From contig VYCW01000008.1 in the NCBI GenBank assembly GCA_009843735.1, forward strand, positions 1-56,912: a stretch of 56,912 nucleotides of DNA, in the 5' to 3' direction. Source of the stretch: Acidimicrobiaceae bacterium. Lineage in GTDB: Bacteria > Actinomycetota > Acidimicrobiia > Acidimicrobiales > Aldehydirespiratoraceae. Below are positions 1 to 9,259 of the stretch, piece after piece (position 1 is the stretch's first letter; each line of letters begins with the position of its first letter). Both the position numbers and the translations under genes were made by a program. Under the pieces are notes generated by a model that was not told the origin of the DNA, searched no databases, and saw only the letters and a program-made list of their open reading frames with translations.

Positions 1-55
1 CGGGTGGGACGGGCGATCCCCGTCCGGCGGGTTCGATTCCCGTCCACCTCCGCCA
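1..55 (+). tRNA. selC: tRNA-Sec (selC), 3' part only
   Basis: The window opens inside a class II tRNA. Bases 7-13 and 19-25 form a 7-bp variable arm (GGACGGG/CCCGTCC). Bases 27-43 are the T arm, with a TTCGATT loop and a G-U closing pair. Bases 44-51 (CCACCTCC) are the 3' acceptor strand, 52 is the discriminator G and 53-55 the encoded CCA. Eight acceptor bases after a 5-bp T stem is the hallmark of bacterial tRNA-Sec; tRNA-Ser would leave seven. The T arm and its closing wobble pair resemble E. coli selC. The anticodon (UCA expected) lies upstream of the window, so identity rests on this half only. It matters because two genes in this window appear to use TGA as selenocysteine. Confidence 0.8.
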
Positions 56-87
56 CTACCGGTCCGAGTCTGACCGGGGATGAAGAT

Positions 88-141
88 GCCCGGCCCCGTT
101 GGAAGGCATATCAGGTACGAGTCGCCTAATCGGGGCCGGGC
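88..141. terminator. Long perfect inverted repeat downstream of selC
   Basis: An 11-bp perfect inverted repeat (GCCCGGCCCCG at 88-98, CGGGGCCGGGC at 131-141) encloses a 32-nt loop. It lies between the end of selC and the convergent end of the kinase gene at 242. It could terminate one or both transcripts. No U-tract follows, and the long loop is unusual for an intrinsic terminator. Confidence 0.45.
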
Positions 142-241
142 CAGGCCACTATAGGGCGCTGATCCGCCGCGGCATATTTAGGAACACATACCTCTTGCGA
201 GTGTCGCCTTTCTCACATGCCCCCGCAGCGCCCGGCACCGG

Positions 242-2701
242 CTAGGGGTCGGCGGCCCGGTAGCCGATGCCGGGGACGGTGAGGATGTAGGTCGGGTTCC
301 GGGCGTCGTCGCCGAGTTTGGCCCTCAGGTCCTTGATGAAGGTGCGCACCCGCCGGGGGTCGCCGCTGGAGTCCTCCTCCCAGACACACTCGAGCAGCTG
401 CTGGTAGCTCAGAGCCCGGCCCGCGTTGGTGCACAGCTCGGCCAGCAGCTTGTACTCGGTCGGGGTGAGCTTCGCGGCCCGCCCCGCGACGGTGACGTCG
501 CGGGTGATGTAGTCGACGGTGAGGTCGGCCACACGGTAGGGCTCCGCATGCTGGGACTGGGCCCGCCTGCGCAGCGCCGCCTTGATACGGGCCAGCAACT
601 CGGTGGGTGAGAAGGGCTTGACGACGTAGTCGGAGGCTCCCAGCTCGAAGGCCTCGGCCACCTTCTGGTCGTCGCCTCTCCCCGACATGATGATCACTGG
701 CACCTCCATGATCTTGGGGATGCGCCTGAGCAGCTCGAAGCCGTCGGCTCCCGGCAGCACCAGGTCCAGCAGCACCAGGTGGGGCTTCTCGGCGTCGAAG
801 AGGCGCTCGAGCTCGCTGGGGTCGCTGGCGACGATGGGCGTGTAGCCCGCCTGCGCCAGCGTGTTGCGGACGTAGCGCAGCGTCTGCGGGTCGTCGTCGA
901 TGGCGAGAATGCGCTCCACCCTCGACGGCGCTCGGGCCGCCTCGCCGTTGTCGCGGTCGGTGCCGGCGGGCTCCTCGACGGCCGGCTCGTCCAGCGCGGG
1001 GACCGTGAACGTGAACCGGGTGCCGTGGCCCTCGCCCTCGCTCTGGGCCCGGATGCGGCCACCGTGGGCCTCGACGATGCCCTTGCAGATGGCAAGGCCC
1101 AGGCCGTAGCTGGCTTCGGATCGATCGTGGTCGTCGCCGTGGAGCCGGGAGAACTTGACGAACAGCAGCGGCAGGCGCTCGGGAGCGATGCCGACTCCCT
1201 CGTCGGTGACCGAGACGGCCACATGGGTGCCTTCCAGCGTCGCGGCCACCGTGATGGTGGACCATTCGCGCGAGTTGGCCGCCGCGTTGGACAGCAGGTT
1301 GTGCAGGACCTGCACGATGCGCCGCCTGTCGACCCACACCCGGGGCAGGCTCGGCCCGGCCTCCACATCGATGATGTGACGGTGCCCGCTGCTGAGGAAG
1401 GCGTTCCTGGCCTGGTCGATGATGGATGCCAGGTCGGTCGGCTCGGGGGCCATCGACAGGGTCCCGGCCTCGATCCGGGTCATGTCCAGCAGGTCGCTGA
1501 TCAGGTCTCGCATATGGTCGGCCTGGTCCTCGATGAGGCCGAAGAACTGGCGAACCTCGACGGAGTCCAGCGGCATCGACGAGCCCCGCACCGTGGCTGC
1601 GGCGCCCTTGATCGACGTGAGCGGAGCCCGGAGCTCGTGGCTGACCATCGCCAGGAACTCGGCCCGCAGCCGCTCCAGGTCCTCCAGCGGGGTCATGTCC
1701 TGCAGCGTGGCCACCACCGTCACCAGCTCGCCGTCCTCGGAGCGGATCGGCGTGGCGTTGACCAGGGTGGTCACGTCGCTGCCGTCGCGGCGCTCGATCA
1801 CCAGCTCCTCGGCCTGAACGGTCTCGCCCTTGCGGGCCGACCGCACTACCGGCAGATCGCGGTAGGCGACCTCGGACCCGTCAATCCGCCGGCAGGTCAG
1901 CCCCCAGAGATCCTTCGTCGGGTCGCGGTCGTCCGCCGGTGCCACGCCCACGATGCGGCGCGCCTCGCGGTTGGCCATCACCACCGTCCGCGAGGCGACG
2001 TCCACCACCAGCACTCCCACCGGGGAAGTGTTGACCAGAGCCTCTAGGTCGGCCTTGGCCCGCTGCTCCTCGCCATAGCGGCGGGCGTTGGTGACCGCCA
2101 TCGCCGCCTGCGTGGCGAACATCTCCAGGGTCTCCTCGTCCTCGCGGGTGAACGCCGAGTCGTCGTTCTTCTCGCCGATGAAGATCGATCCCACCTGGCA
2201 GTCCCGCACCCGGATCTGAGTCCCAAGAAACGCGCCAATGGGGACCTGAAACCCCTCGAAGCCCTCAGACACCAGGCGAGCGGCAAAATCCGGGGTCCGC
2301 AACGGCTCGCGGGAGCCGATGAGGTACGCGAACAACTCCCAGCCCCGGGAATAGCCCACGATCGCCTGTTCCTGCTCGGGAGACGTCCCCGACAGCAGCA
2401 GGTCCTGCAACTCTCCGGCATCGTCCAGGGTGGCGATCGCGCCGTAGCGGGCGCCGGTGAGGGCCCGGGCGCTGTCCACCACCTCCTGAAGCACAACGTC
2501 GAGGTCGAGATCCTCGCTGATGCGCAGGATCGCTTCGGTCAATCCCGACAGCCGGGCGCGCAGCACGGCGTTCTCCACCTTCAAGAGGTCACTCTCGCCC
2601 AACCCGGCACCCTCCATCGCTCGGCCGCAACCCGGGAAGGCGTCGAACGAGTGCTCGCTCTCGGCCCCCGACCCGCCGCAGCCTAGGGCATCGTTGGTCA
2701 A
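242..2701 (-). CDS. GAF-PAS histidine kinase fused to PhoB-type response regulator
   Basis: An 819-aa cytoplasmic protein with no membrane segment. Domains in order: GAF about 60-205, PAS about 215-330, HisKA about 345-410 (H box in FLAMVSHELRAP), HATPase about 450-570 (DEGVGIAP, YGLGLAICKGI), receiver about 600-715 (DLVLPGADG with the phospho-acceptor Asp, and the late Lys in VKPF), then a PhoB/OmpR winged helix about 725-815 (LTPTEYKLLAEL ... GIGYRA). It can in principle sense, phosphorylate itself and bind DNA as one chain, where normally two proteins do this. The ligand is unknown. The TTG start at 2701 is uncertain; the ATG at 2617 would remove only a featureless N-terminus. Confidence 0.85.
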   Translation of the reverse strand: MTNDALGCGGSGAESEHSFDAFPGCGRAMEGAGLGESDLLKVENAVLRARLSGLTEAILRISEDLDLDVVLQEVVDSARALTGARYGAIATLDDAGELQDLLLSGTSPEQEQAIVGYSRGWELFAYLIGSREPLRTPDFAARLVSEGFEGFQVPIGAFLGTQIRVRDCQVGSIFIGEKNDDSAFTREDEETLEMFATQAAMAVTNARRYGEEQRAKADLEALVNTSPVGVLVVDVASRTVVMANREARRIVGVAPADDRDPTKDLWGLTCRRIDGSEVAYRDLPVVRSARKGETVQAEELVIERRDGSDVTTLVNATPIRSEDGELVTVVATLQDMTPLEDLERLRAEFLAMVSHELRAPLTSIKGAAATVRGSSMPLDSVEVRQFFGLIEDQADHMRDLISDLLDMTRIEAGTLSMAPEPTDLASIIDQARNAFLSSGHRHIIDVEAGPSLPRVWVDRRRIVQVLHNLLSNAAANSREWSTITVAATLEGTHVAVSVTDEGVGIAPERLPLLFVKFSRLHGDDHDRSEASYGLGLAICKGIVEAHGGRIRAQSEGEGHGTRFTFTVPALDEPAVEEPAGTDRDNGEAARAPSRVERILAIDDDPQTLRYVRNTLAQAGYTPIVASDPSELERLFDAEKPHLVLLDLVLPGADGFELLRRIPKIMEVPVIIMSGRGDDQKVAEAFELGASDYVVKPFSPTELLARIKAALRRRAQSQHAEPYRVADLTVDYITRDVTVAGRAAKLTPTEYKLLAELCTNAGRALSYQQLLECVWEEDSSGDPRRVRTFIKDLRAKLGDDARNPTYILTVPGIGYRAADP

Positions 2702-2781
2702 ACTATCGATCCGGTCTGTGTGGGCGCGCCGCCCTATGCTCCAGCTCTTTCGGATACTCCAGCTCTTGCGGAACTAGGTGC

Positions 2782-4218
2782 TCACAGGGGCAGACGGATG
2801 GTCACGGTGGTGCCCTGCCCGGGCCCCTCGCTGGCCACGGTCGTCGTGCCTCCGTGCGCCTCGACTATGGCCTTGGTGATGGCCAGTCCCAGGCCCGTGC
2901 CGGTTATCCCGCGGCTGCGGGCCTCGTCGGTGCGGTAGAAGCGGTCGAGGACATGGGGAAGGTCGCCGGCGTCGATGCCGATCCCGTCGTCGGCGACGGA
3001 GACGGCCAGCGTCTCGTTGCCCTCCAGCTCGGCGCCGATCGCTACGCTCCCGCCGGCGCCGGTGCAGTGGATGGCGTTGCCCACGACGTTCCCAAGCGCC
3101 TGGCGCATGCGCATCGGGTCGAGGTCCACGGGCGGGAGATCATCGGAGGCCCGAAGCGACAGCCCGACGCTCCGGACCTGGGACTGCGGCTGCCAGCGCT
3201 CCACCTCCGCGGCGAGCAGCTCGCTGATCGAGCTCCGCTGAAGGCTGAGCCTCGTCTCGCCGTGGTCGGTCTCCGCGAGCCAGTCCAGGTCGGTCACGAG
3301 ACCGCGCAGCCTGTCGACCTCCTCGATGATGTGCTCCGAGGCGCTATCGGCCGTCTGGAGCCCGTCGCGGAGTCCTCTGGCCTCGAGCAGTATGACGCTC
3401 AGGGGCGTGTTGAGCTCGTGGGAGACGTCGTTTATGAGCCTCCTGCGGAGCTCGCGCTGGGTCTCCAGGGCCGACGTCATCTGGTTGAAGGCCTCGCTCA
3501 TCTGTCCCAGCTCGTCCGAGGAGGCAACCGGCAGCCGGGCTGCGTCCCCCTGGGCGATCGCCTGAGTGGCCTCGGTCAGGGCGGTCACCGGCGCGGTGAT
3601 CCGCTTCGACAGCCAGACGGCCAGCAGCACGGCGACGCCGACCGTCAGCGCTCCGCCGATCAGGGTGACGTAGAGGAGGGTGTCCAGAAGCACACCCGAC
3701 TCGGTCGACAGGAACTCGCGATTCACGTCCACATAGACGTGGCCCACGGGCTGGCCGGTAGCCCGGTCGAACACCGTCTCCTGGCGGCCTTCAAGGTCGG
3801 GCGCGGCCGCTCCGGCTGGCAGCTCGGAGACATTGTCGAACACCACCCGTCCGTCGAGGCCGACAACCACCACCCGCACCCGGTCGTCGTGGAGCGTCTC
3901 CGACGCCTCCCTGGCGCCCGCGGCCGATCCTTCCTCGTGCGCAGTCTCGCCCTGACCCTCACCCCGGGTCTCGCCCAGGCCCGCGCCGTAGATGTACCCG
4001 GCCTCCGACAGCGAACTGTCCACCGTCCCCCAGCCTCCGGCCGCGGTGTACTCGCTGCTCAGGCTCCGCGCCAGCTGGACCGCCTCATCGTCGCCTATCT
4101 CATCGACGAAGTCGCCCAGACTGGTCTCGGTGGTGTAGTAGCCCACACCGATGCTGACCAGGACGGTGACGACCACAACGAGGACGGTCGCGCCCATGAT
4201 CCGCCAGCGCAGCGACAT
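2782..4218 (-). CDS. Membrane sensor histidine kinase (HAMP, HisKA, HATPase)
   Basis: A 478-aa sensor kinase. It has an N-terminal membrane segment at about 8-28, an extracytoplasmic sensor region to about 180, a second membrane segment at about 185-207, a HAMP linker, and HisKA with the H box in INDVSHELNTPLS. The ATPase has an N box (ALGNVVGNAIH), G1 (DDGIGID) and G2 (GTGLGLAITKAI). The gene starts 3 bp after the OmpR-type regulator at 4222-4893, so the two form a classical two-component operon. Layout resembles BaeS-type envelope-stress kinases, but the stimulus cannot be read from sequence. Confidence 0.88.
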   Translation of the reverse strand: MSLRWRIMGATVLVVVVTVLVSIGVGYYTTETSLGDFVDEIGDDEAVQLARSLSSEYTAAGGWGTVDSSLSEAGYIYGAGLGETRGEGQGETAHEEGSAAGAREASETLHDDRVRVVVVGLDGRVVFDNVSELPAGAAAPDLEGRQETVFDRATGQPVGHVYVDVNREFLSTESGVLLDTLLYVTLIGGALTVGVAVLLAVWLSKRITAPVTALTEATQAIAQGDAARLPVASSDELGQMSEAFNQMTSALETQRELRRRLINDVSHELNTPLSVILLEARGLRDGLQTADSASEHIIEEVDRLRGLVTDLDWLAETDHGETRLSLQRSSISELLAAEVERWQPQSQVRSVGLSLRASDDLPPVDLDPMRMRQALGNVVGNAIHCTGAGGSVAIGAELEGNETLAVSVADDGIGIDAGDLPHVLDRFYRTDEARSRGITGTGLGLAITKAIVEAHGGTTTVASEGPGQGTTVTIRLPL

Positions 4219-4221
4219 CTC

Positions 4222-4893
4222 TCACTCTCCCACGAACCGGTAGCCGGCGCCGTAGACGGTCTGTATGGGCTGCCTGCCCTCCCGGTTGATCTGCTTGCGC
4301 AAGCGGGCGATGTGACTGTCGATGGCCCGGTCGAACCCGTCGAAGTCATCGTCGAAGGTCAGCGAGATGAGCTGGTCGCGGGTGAGCAGCTGGTTGGGAT
4401 GGCGCATGAACGTCGACAGCAGAGCGGTCTGCGCGTGGCTCAACGTCACCGGCTCGTCGTCGACGGTCACGATCCCGGTGGTCTCATTGAGGGTGATTCC
4501 GCCGCCGGTCAGGACCCTCTGGACCCTGTGCTGGACCCGGCGGAGCACCGCCTCGGCCCGGGCGATGACCTCGTCGGGGTCGAAGGGCTTGACGATGTAG
4601 TCGTCGGCGCCGCTCTCGAGCCCGACGATCCGCTCGGCGGGCGCCTCCTTGGCCGTCAGCATGATTATCGGAACGTCCGAGTCCTGGCGCAGGATCTTGC
4701 ACAGCTCCACTCCCTCGATGCGAGGGAGCATCAGGTCGAGGATGATCAGGTCCGGGCCGGTGCGGCGGGCGAGCTTCAGGCCCGACAGTCCGTCGTGGGC
4801 GACCGTCGCGGTGTACCCGGCCCGCTCGAAGTACAGCTTGACCCAGTTCGCGATCCTCGTGTCGTCCTCGATGATCAACACTTTGCCGCTCAT
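4222..4893 (-). CDS. OmpR/PhoB-family response regulator
   Basis: A 223-aa regulator. The receiver covers about 1-120, with the acidic pair in IIEDD, the phospho-acceptor Asp in DLMLPRIEG, Thr in MLTAKEAP and Lys in VKPFDPDE. A winged-helix DNA-binding domain covers about 130-222 (LSHAQTALLSTF, SHIARLRKQINR, GAGYRFVGE). It is first in a two-gene operon with the kinase at 2782-4218. The ATG start is well placed directly before the receiver. Confidence 0.9.
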   Translation of the reverse strand: MSGKVLIIEDDTRIANWVKLYFERAGYTATVAHDGLSGLKLARRTGPDLIILDLMLPRIEGVELCKILRQDSDVPIIMLTAKEAPAERIVGLESGADDYIVKPFDPDEVIARAEAVLRRVQHRVQRVLTGGGITLNETTGIVTVDDEPVTLSHAQTALLSTFMRHPNQLLTRDQLISLTFDDDFDGFDRAIDSHIARLRKQINREGRQPIQTVYGAGYRFVGE

Positions 4894-4948
4894 CGCCGAC
4901 CTTTATCGTCGCAGTCTCTCGCCTTGGGGTTCGGTGGCAGTGTAGGTG

Positions 4949-4964
4949 CCGACCTGGAGGTCGG
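4949..4964. promoter_or_regulatory. Palindrome upstream of the OmpR-type regulator
   Basis: CCGACCTGGAGGTCGG is a perfect 16-bp palindrome, about 55 bp upstream of the regulator start at 4893. It could be an operator, for example for autoregulation. That role is inferred only from symmetry and position. Confidence 0.3.
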
Positions 4965-5065
4965 GGGGCGCACGTTCTCGCCGTCCGAACCAGCCTGACC
5001 GTCGTTGGCGTAGGTGTGCAGGCGGGCGCGAGTGCTAGTGTCGCTTCGAGTGATGATTTCAACAC

Positions 5066-5076
5066 ATGACCGTCAT
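5066..5076. promoter_or_regulatory. Candidate TetR operator
   Basis: ATGAC-C-GTCAT is a perfect inverted repeat inside a short AT-richer stretch, 5 bp upstream of the TetR gene start at 5082. TetR-family regulators usually bind such palindromes and repress their own gene. The role is inferred from position. Confidence 0.4.
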
Positions 5077-5081
5077 ATGTA

Positions 5082-5783
5082 ATGAGACAGGACATGCACA
5101 TGGCGTTGGACACGGACCGGACTGAGACACCGGGCAGCGGGCCCGAAGGCGCGTCCGGCGCCACCACGGGCTCCCGCAAGTCACAGGATGTCACCAGGCG
5201 GCTGCTGGAAGCGGGCGTCGCCGCGTTCGGCGAGAACGGCTACGAGGCGACCCGGATCCACGAGATCGCCCGCCGGTGCGGGCTGACGACCGGCGCCATC
5301 TACGCGCGCTGGCCCACCAAGCCCCAACTGTTCCTCGCGGTCGTCGAGCACGCGACATCCCAGCGGATGGCGTTCATCGGCAACTCGGCCGGCATGCCGG
5401 CCGATGAGAGGATGACCGCGCTCGGCGCCAGCCTGCTCTCGTCGGACGATCACAGGCTCGGCGACCTGATGTTCGAGACGTTCGTGAGCGCGCGGCACGA
5501 CCACTCGATCGCCGAACTGGTCTCGGAGTGCCTCGGCACCGAGGCCAACACGCTGACTGCGATGGTGGCCGAGGGCAAGGAAGCCGGCCTGATCGACCCG
5601 TCACTGAGCACCGAAGCCATCGTGGTGTTCTGCCAGGCGCTCGATCTGGGGACCCACCTGGCCCTCTCCGCCGACGGGCCGAGGCAGGCGGCTCCGACCC
5701 AGCAGGAATGGGACGCGCTGATGAAGCGGATCGTCGGGGCCGTGGCCGCGCCCCGGTCCGGCGAAGCCACGGACAACCCCTGA
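5082..5783 (+). CDS. TetR/AcrR-family transcriptional regulator
   Basis: A 233-aa protein. The TetR N-terminal helix-turn-helix lies at about 33-80 (RRLLEAGVAAFGENGYEATRI, then RCGLTTGAIYARWPTK), followed by an all-helical ligand-binding domain. The first 30 residues are Gly/Thr-rich and look like an unstructured extension. ATGs at codons 5 and 7 are alternative starts. No target gene is adjacent: the flanking genes are a divergent two-component operon and a convergent sigma factor. The ligand is unknown. Confidence 0.85.
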   Translation: MRQDMHMALDTDRTETPGSGPEGASGATTGSRKSQDVTRRLLEAGVAAFGENGYEATRIHEIARRCGLTTGAIYARWPTKPQLFLAVVEHATSQRMAFIGNSAGMPADERMTALGASLLSSDDHRLGDLMFETFVSARHDHSIAELVSECLGTEANTLTAMVAEGKEAGLIDPSLSTEAIVVFCQALDLGTHLALSADGPRQAAPTQQEWDALMKRIVGAVAAPRSGEATDNP

Positions 5784-5810
5784 GCCGCACCCCGGGTAGG
5801 GCCGGAACCG

Positions 5811-6758
<948 letters not shown>

Positions 6759-6896
6759 TTACCCCCGCTCCGGGTCCGAGGAGCCAGCCACGACGATCAC
6801 CGCCCCGCTCGCCACCGACAGGTTGAACGATAACGACGTTTTGCCCATCGCCAACCACGGCCCGCACAATTCAGCGACACCTGGCCCGGTCAGGCT

Positions 6897-7466
6897 CTAG
6901 GACCACTCCTCAGGCGTCAGAACGTCCGGCCCGACGAGGTCGCCGGCCGCGGCAAGCACACGGCGGGCCGCCTCTACCGCGCCGAGTTGACCGGTTCCGG
7001 CCGCGGCCGTCCCGCCGTCCAGGTCATGGCGCAGCGCCCGGGCCGCCGAAGCCAGCGCGCCGTCGCAGTGGGGCGCGGCGTGCTCGCCGATCTGCTCGTA
7101 CACGCCTGAGAGCTGGGGTACGAACACCTCCACGGCCACAGCTAGACGCTCCGACGGGCCCTCCGTAGCCGCAATGGTGTCGAGCACGGCGACCAGCGCC
7201 GGATCGGCGGGCGCGGCCTCGCGCCAGGAGGCCATCAGTTGGGAGTCGGGCTGGAGCACCTCAAGGGCTTCGCGGTGTGCCGCGAACCGCCGGCTCAGCG
7301 CCGCCAGATGCACCGAGGCGGCGGCGTGCGGGGCTCCGGCCGTTGCGGCTTCCTGAGCCCATACCCCCAGGATCTCCGACAACCGGCCGCAGGCCCACCG
7401 CAGCCCGCACACCAAACGGGCGGTCTGGGCCACCGAATAGCCGCGACTCACGGCCGGCGTGCTCAC
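6897..7466 (-). CDS. Conserved hypothetical helical protein downstream of nadE
   Basis: A 189-aa soluble protein, predicted largely helical and Ala-rich. There is no signal peptide, membrane segment or motif I recognise. Its GTG start at 7466 overlaps the nadE stop (GTGA), so translation is probably coupled to nadE. Regular helices with scattered Glu and His (residues about 60-140) faintly recall ferritin-like bundles, but no clear ExxH pairs can be seen. Function unknown. Confidence 0.7.
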   Translation of the reverse strand: MSTPAVSRGYSVAQTARLVCGLRWACGRLSEILGVWAQEAATAGAPHAAASVHLAALSRRFAAHREALEVLQPDSQLMASWREAAPADPALVAVLDTIAATEGPSERLAVAVEVFVPQLSGVYEQIGEHAAPHCDGALASAARALRHDLDGGTAAAGTGQLGAVEAARRVLAAAGDLVGPDVLTPEEWS

Positions 7467-9244
7467 CGGTGGCGGTTGACGATCGGCATGCGCCTGTCCC
7501 GTCCGAAGGCCCGGCCCGTGAGCCGGGGGCCGATCGGCGTCTGGCGGCGCTTGTACTCGGCGAGATCGACCATGCGGCACACCCGCTCGACCACGTCCGG
7601 GGGCGCGATCTTGGCCTCCTGGATCTCGGCCACGGTGCGCAGATCCTCCACGTAGAGCCGCAGGATGGGGTCGAGCACCTCGTAGGGGGGCAGCGACTGG
7701 TCGTCGCGCTGGCCGGGGGCCAGCTCCGCCGACGGCGCCTTGGACAGCACCGTTGCCGGGATGAGCTCGCCGTCGGCCTGGCCGTTGCGCCACCGGCACA
7801 GCTCGTACACGTCCAGCTTCCAGAGGTCGGAGACGACTGCGAAGGCGCCAGCGGTGTCGCCGTAGAGGGTCGAGTAGCCCACCGCCAGTTCGCTCTTGTT
7901 GCCGGTGGTGAGCACCAGCCAGCCGCGCTCGTTGGCCAGCGCCATGAGCGTCACGCCCCGGATGCGGGACTGGAGGTTCTGGTCGGTGATCCCGCCGGTG
8001 TCCAGACCGCCGCCCAGGCCGGCCTCGATCATCCCGGACAGCGCGGCGTGACCCGGCTCGATCCCGACGATGAGGGCGTCGATGCCGAGATTGGCGGCCA
8101 GCTTCTCGGCGTCGGTCACCGAGTGGTCGCTGGAATGGCGCGACGGCATGAGCACGCCGTGGACGTGCTCGGCGCCCAGGGCGTCGGTGGCGACGGCCGC
8201 GGTTAGCGACGAGTCCACCCCGCCGGACAAGCCCACGCAGACGTCGCTGAAGCCGCTCTTGCGCACGTAGTCGCGGGTGGCCAACGTGAGCGCGGCCCAT
8301 CGCTGGGCGTGCCGGTCCGCGGGCGCCGCCAGGGGGGCGGCCATCGGGCCGCGGCCCACCTCGGCCGGGGCGGCCGGCGTCACACGGGTGATCCCCGCCC
8401 GGTGCCGGGGGGTGGTCGCAGGCTCTCGGGCCGGCAGCTCCACATCGAAGACGTCGACGGTCTCGGAGAAGGACACGCACCGGGCGGCCACCGCTCCGTC
8501 GGCGCCGATGACGAACGAGCCGCCGTCGAACACGAGCTCGTCCTGGCCGCCGACCAGGTTCACGCACACCACGGCGACGCCCGACTCGGCGACCCGCCGG
8601 CCGATCACCTGCTCGCGGGCGGCCTGCTTGCCGACCCGGAACGGCGAACCGTTGACATTCACCACCAGTTGCGCGCCGGCCCGGGCCAGGTCGCTGACCG
8701 GACCGTCGGGAACCCAGGCGTCCTCGCACACGGTGACTCCCACCACCGCGCCGCCGATCTCGAACAGCGGCGGCTCGTCGAGGCCGGGACGGAAATGGCG
8801 CATCTCGTCGAAGACGTCGTAGTTGGGCAGGTGGCGCTTGCGGTAGACGCCGCACACCTCGCCGTTGGCGCAGACCGCCACTGCGTTGTAGGCGTCGCTG
8901 AAGCTCTCGACGCCGGCCATGTCGGGCACGCTGCGGCGGGACTCGCCCTCGCCGTCGACGAAGCCGACCACCGCCGCGCATGTGCCGGTCGCGGAGGCGA
9001 CCCGTTCGAGAGCGGCCCGGCTGGCCGCCACGAAGCCGGGTCGCAGCACCAGGTCCTCCGGCGGGTAGCCGGTGATGGCCAACTCGGGCAGCACAGCGAC
9101 ATCCGCGCCGGCCGCCTCAGCTTGGGCCAGCGCGCCGGTGACCAGGTCCGCGTTCCCGTCGAGGTCGCCGACGGTGGGGTTGATCTGGCAGATCGCCACC
9201 CTCAGCCGGTTTGCGCCTGCTTCGGTAGCGGTGCCGACGGCCAA
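7463..9244 (-). CDS. nadE: Glutamine-dependent NAD+ synthetase
   Basis: A 593-aa enzyme that amidates nicotinic acid adenine dinucleotide, using ammonia from glutamine, in the last step of NAD synthesis. The N-terminal nitrilase-type glutaminase carries the Glu-Lys-Cys triad (Glu in PELAITG, Lys in YRKRHLPNYDVFDE, Cys in TVCEDAW). The C-terminal synthetase has the ATP-pyrophosphatase P-loop (GLSGGVDSSLTAA). Length suits the two-domain bacterial form. The start is TTG 9244; the conserved region begins about 13 residues later, at LRVAICQINPTVGD. It is coupled to the hypothetical gene downstream. Confidence 0.93.
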   Translation of the reverse strand: MAVGTATEAGANRLRVAICQINPTVGDLDGNADLVTGALAQAEAAGADVAVLPELAITGYPPEDLVLRPGFVAASRAALERVASATGTCAAVVGFVDGEGESRRSVPDMAGVESFSDAYNAVAVCANGEVCGVYRKRHLPNYDVFDEMRHFRPGLDEPPLFEIGGAVVGVTVCEDAWVPDGPVSDLARAGAQLVVNVNGSPFRVGKQAAREQVIGRRVAESGVAVVCVNLVGGQDELVFDGGSFVIGADGAVAARCVSFSETVDVFDVELPAREPATTPRHRAGITRVTPAAPAEVGRGPMAAPLAAPADRHAQRWAALTLATRDYVRKSGFSDVCVGLSGGVDSSLTAAVATDALGAEHVHGVLMPSRHSSDHSVTDAEKLAANLGIDALIVGIEPGHAALSGMIEAGLGGGLDTGGITDQNLQSRIRGVTLMALANERGWLVLTTGNKSELAVGYSTLYGDTAGAFAVVSDLWKLDVYELCRWRNGQADGELIPATVLSKAPSAELAPGQRDDQSLPPYEVLDPILRLYVEDLRTVAEIQEAKIAPPDVVERVCRMVDLAEYKRRQTPIGPRLTGRAFGRDRRMPIVNRHR

Positions 9245-9259
9245 TGCGGACCGCCAGCG

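Noticed and set aside
2702-2781. Direct repeat CTCCAGCTCTT-x-CGGA near 2739-2774
   Set aside because: Only two short copies in an intergenic gap; no link to any function could be supported.
5050-5085. CATATG-like bases near the TetR gene as a fourth copy of the hydrogenase operator
   Set aside because: The arms do not match CTAGATGCA; the site is better explained as the gene's own ATGAC-C-GTCAT operator.
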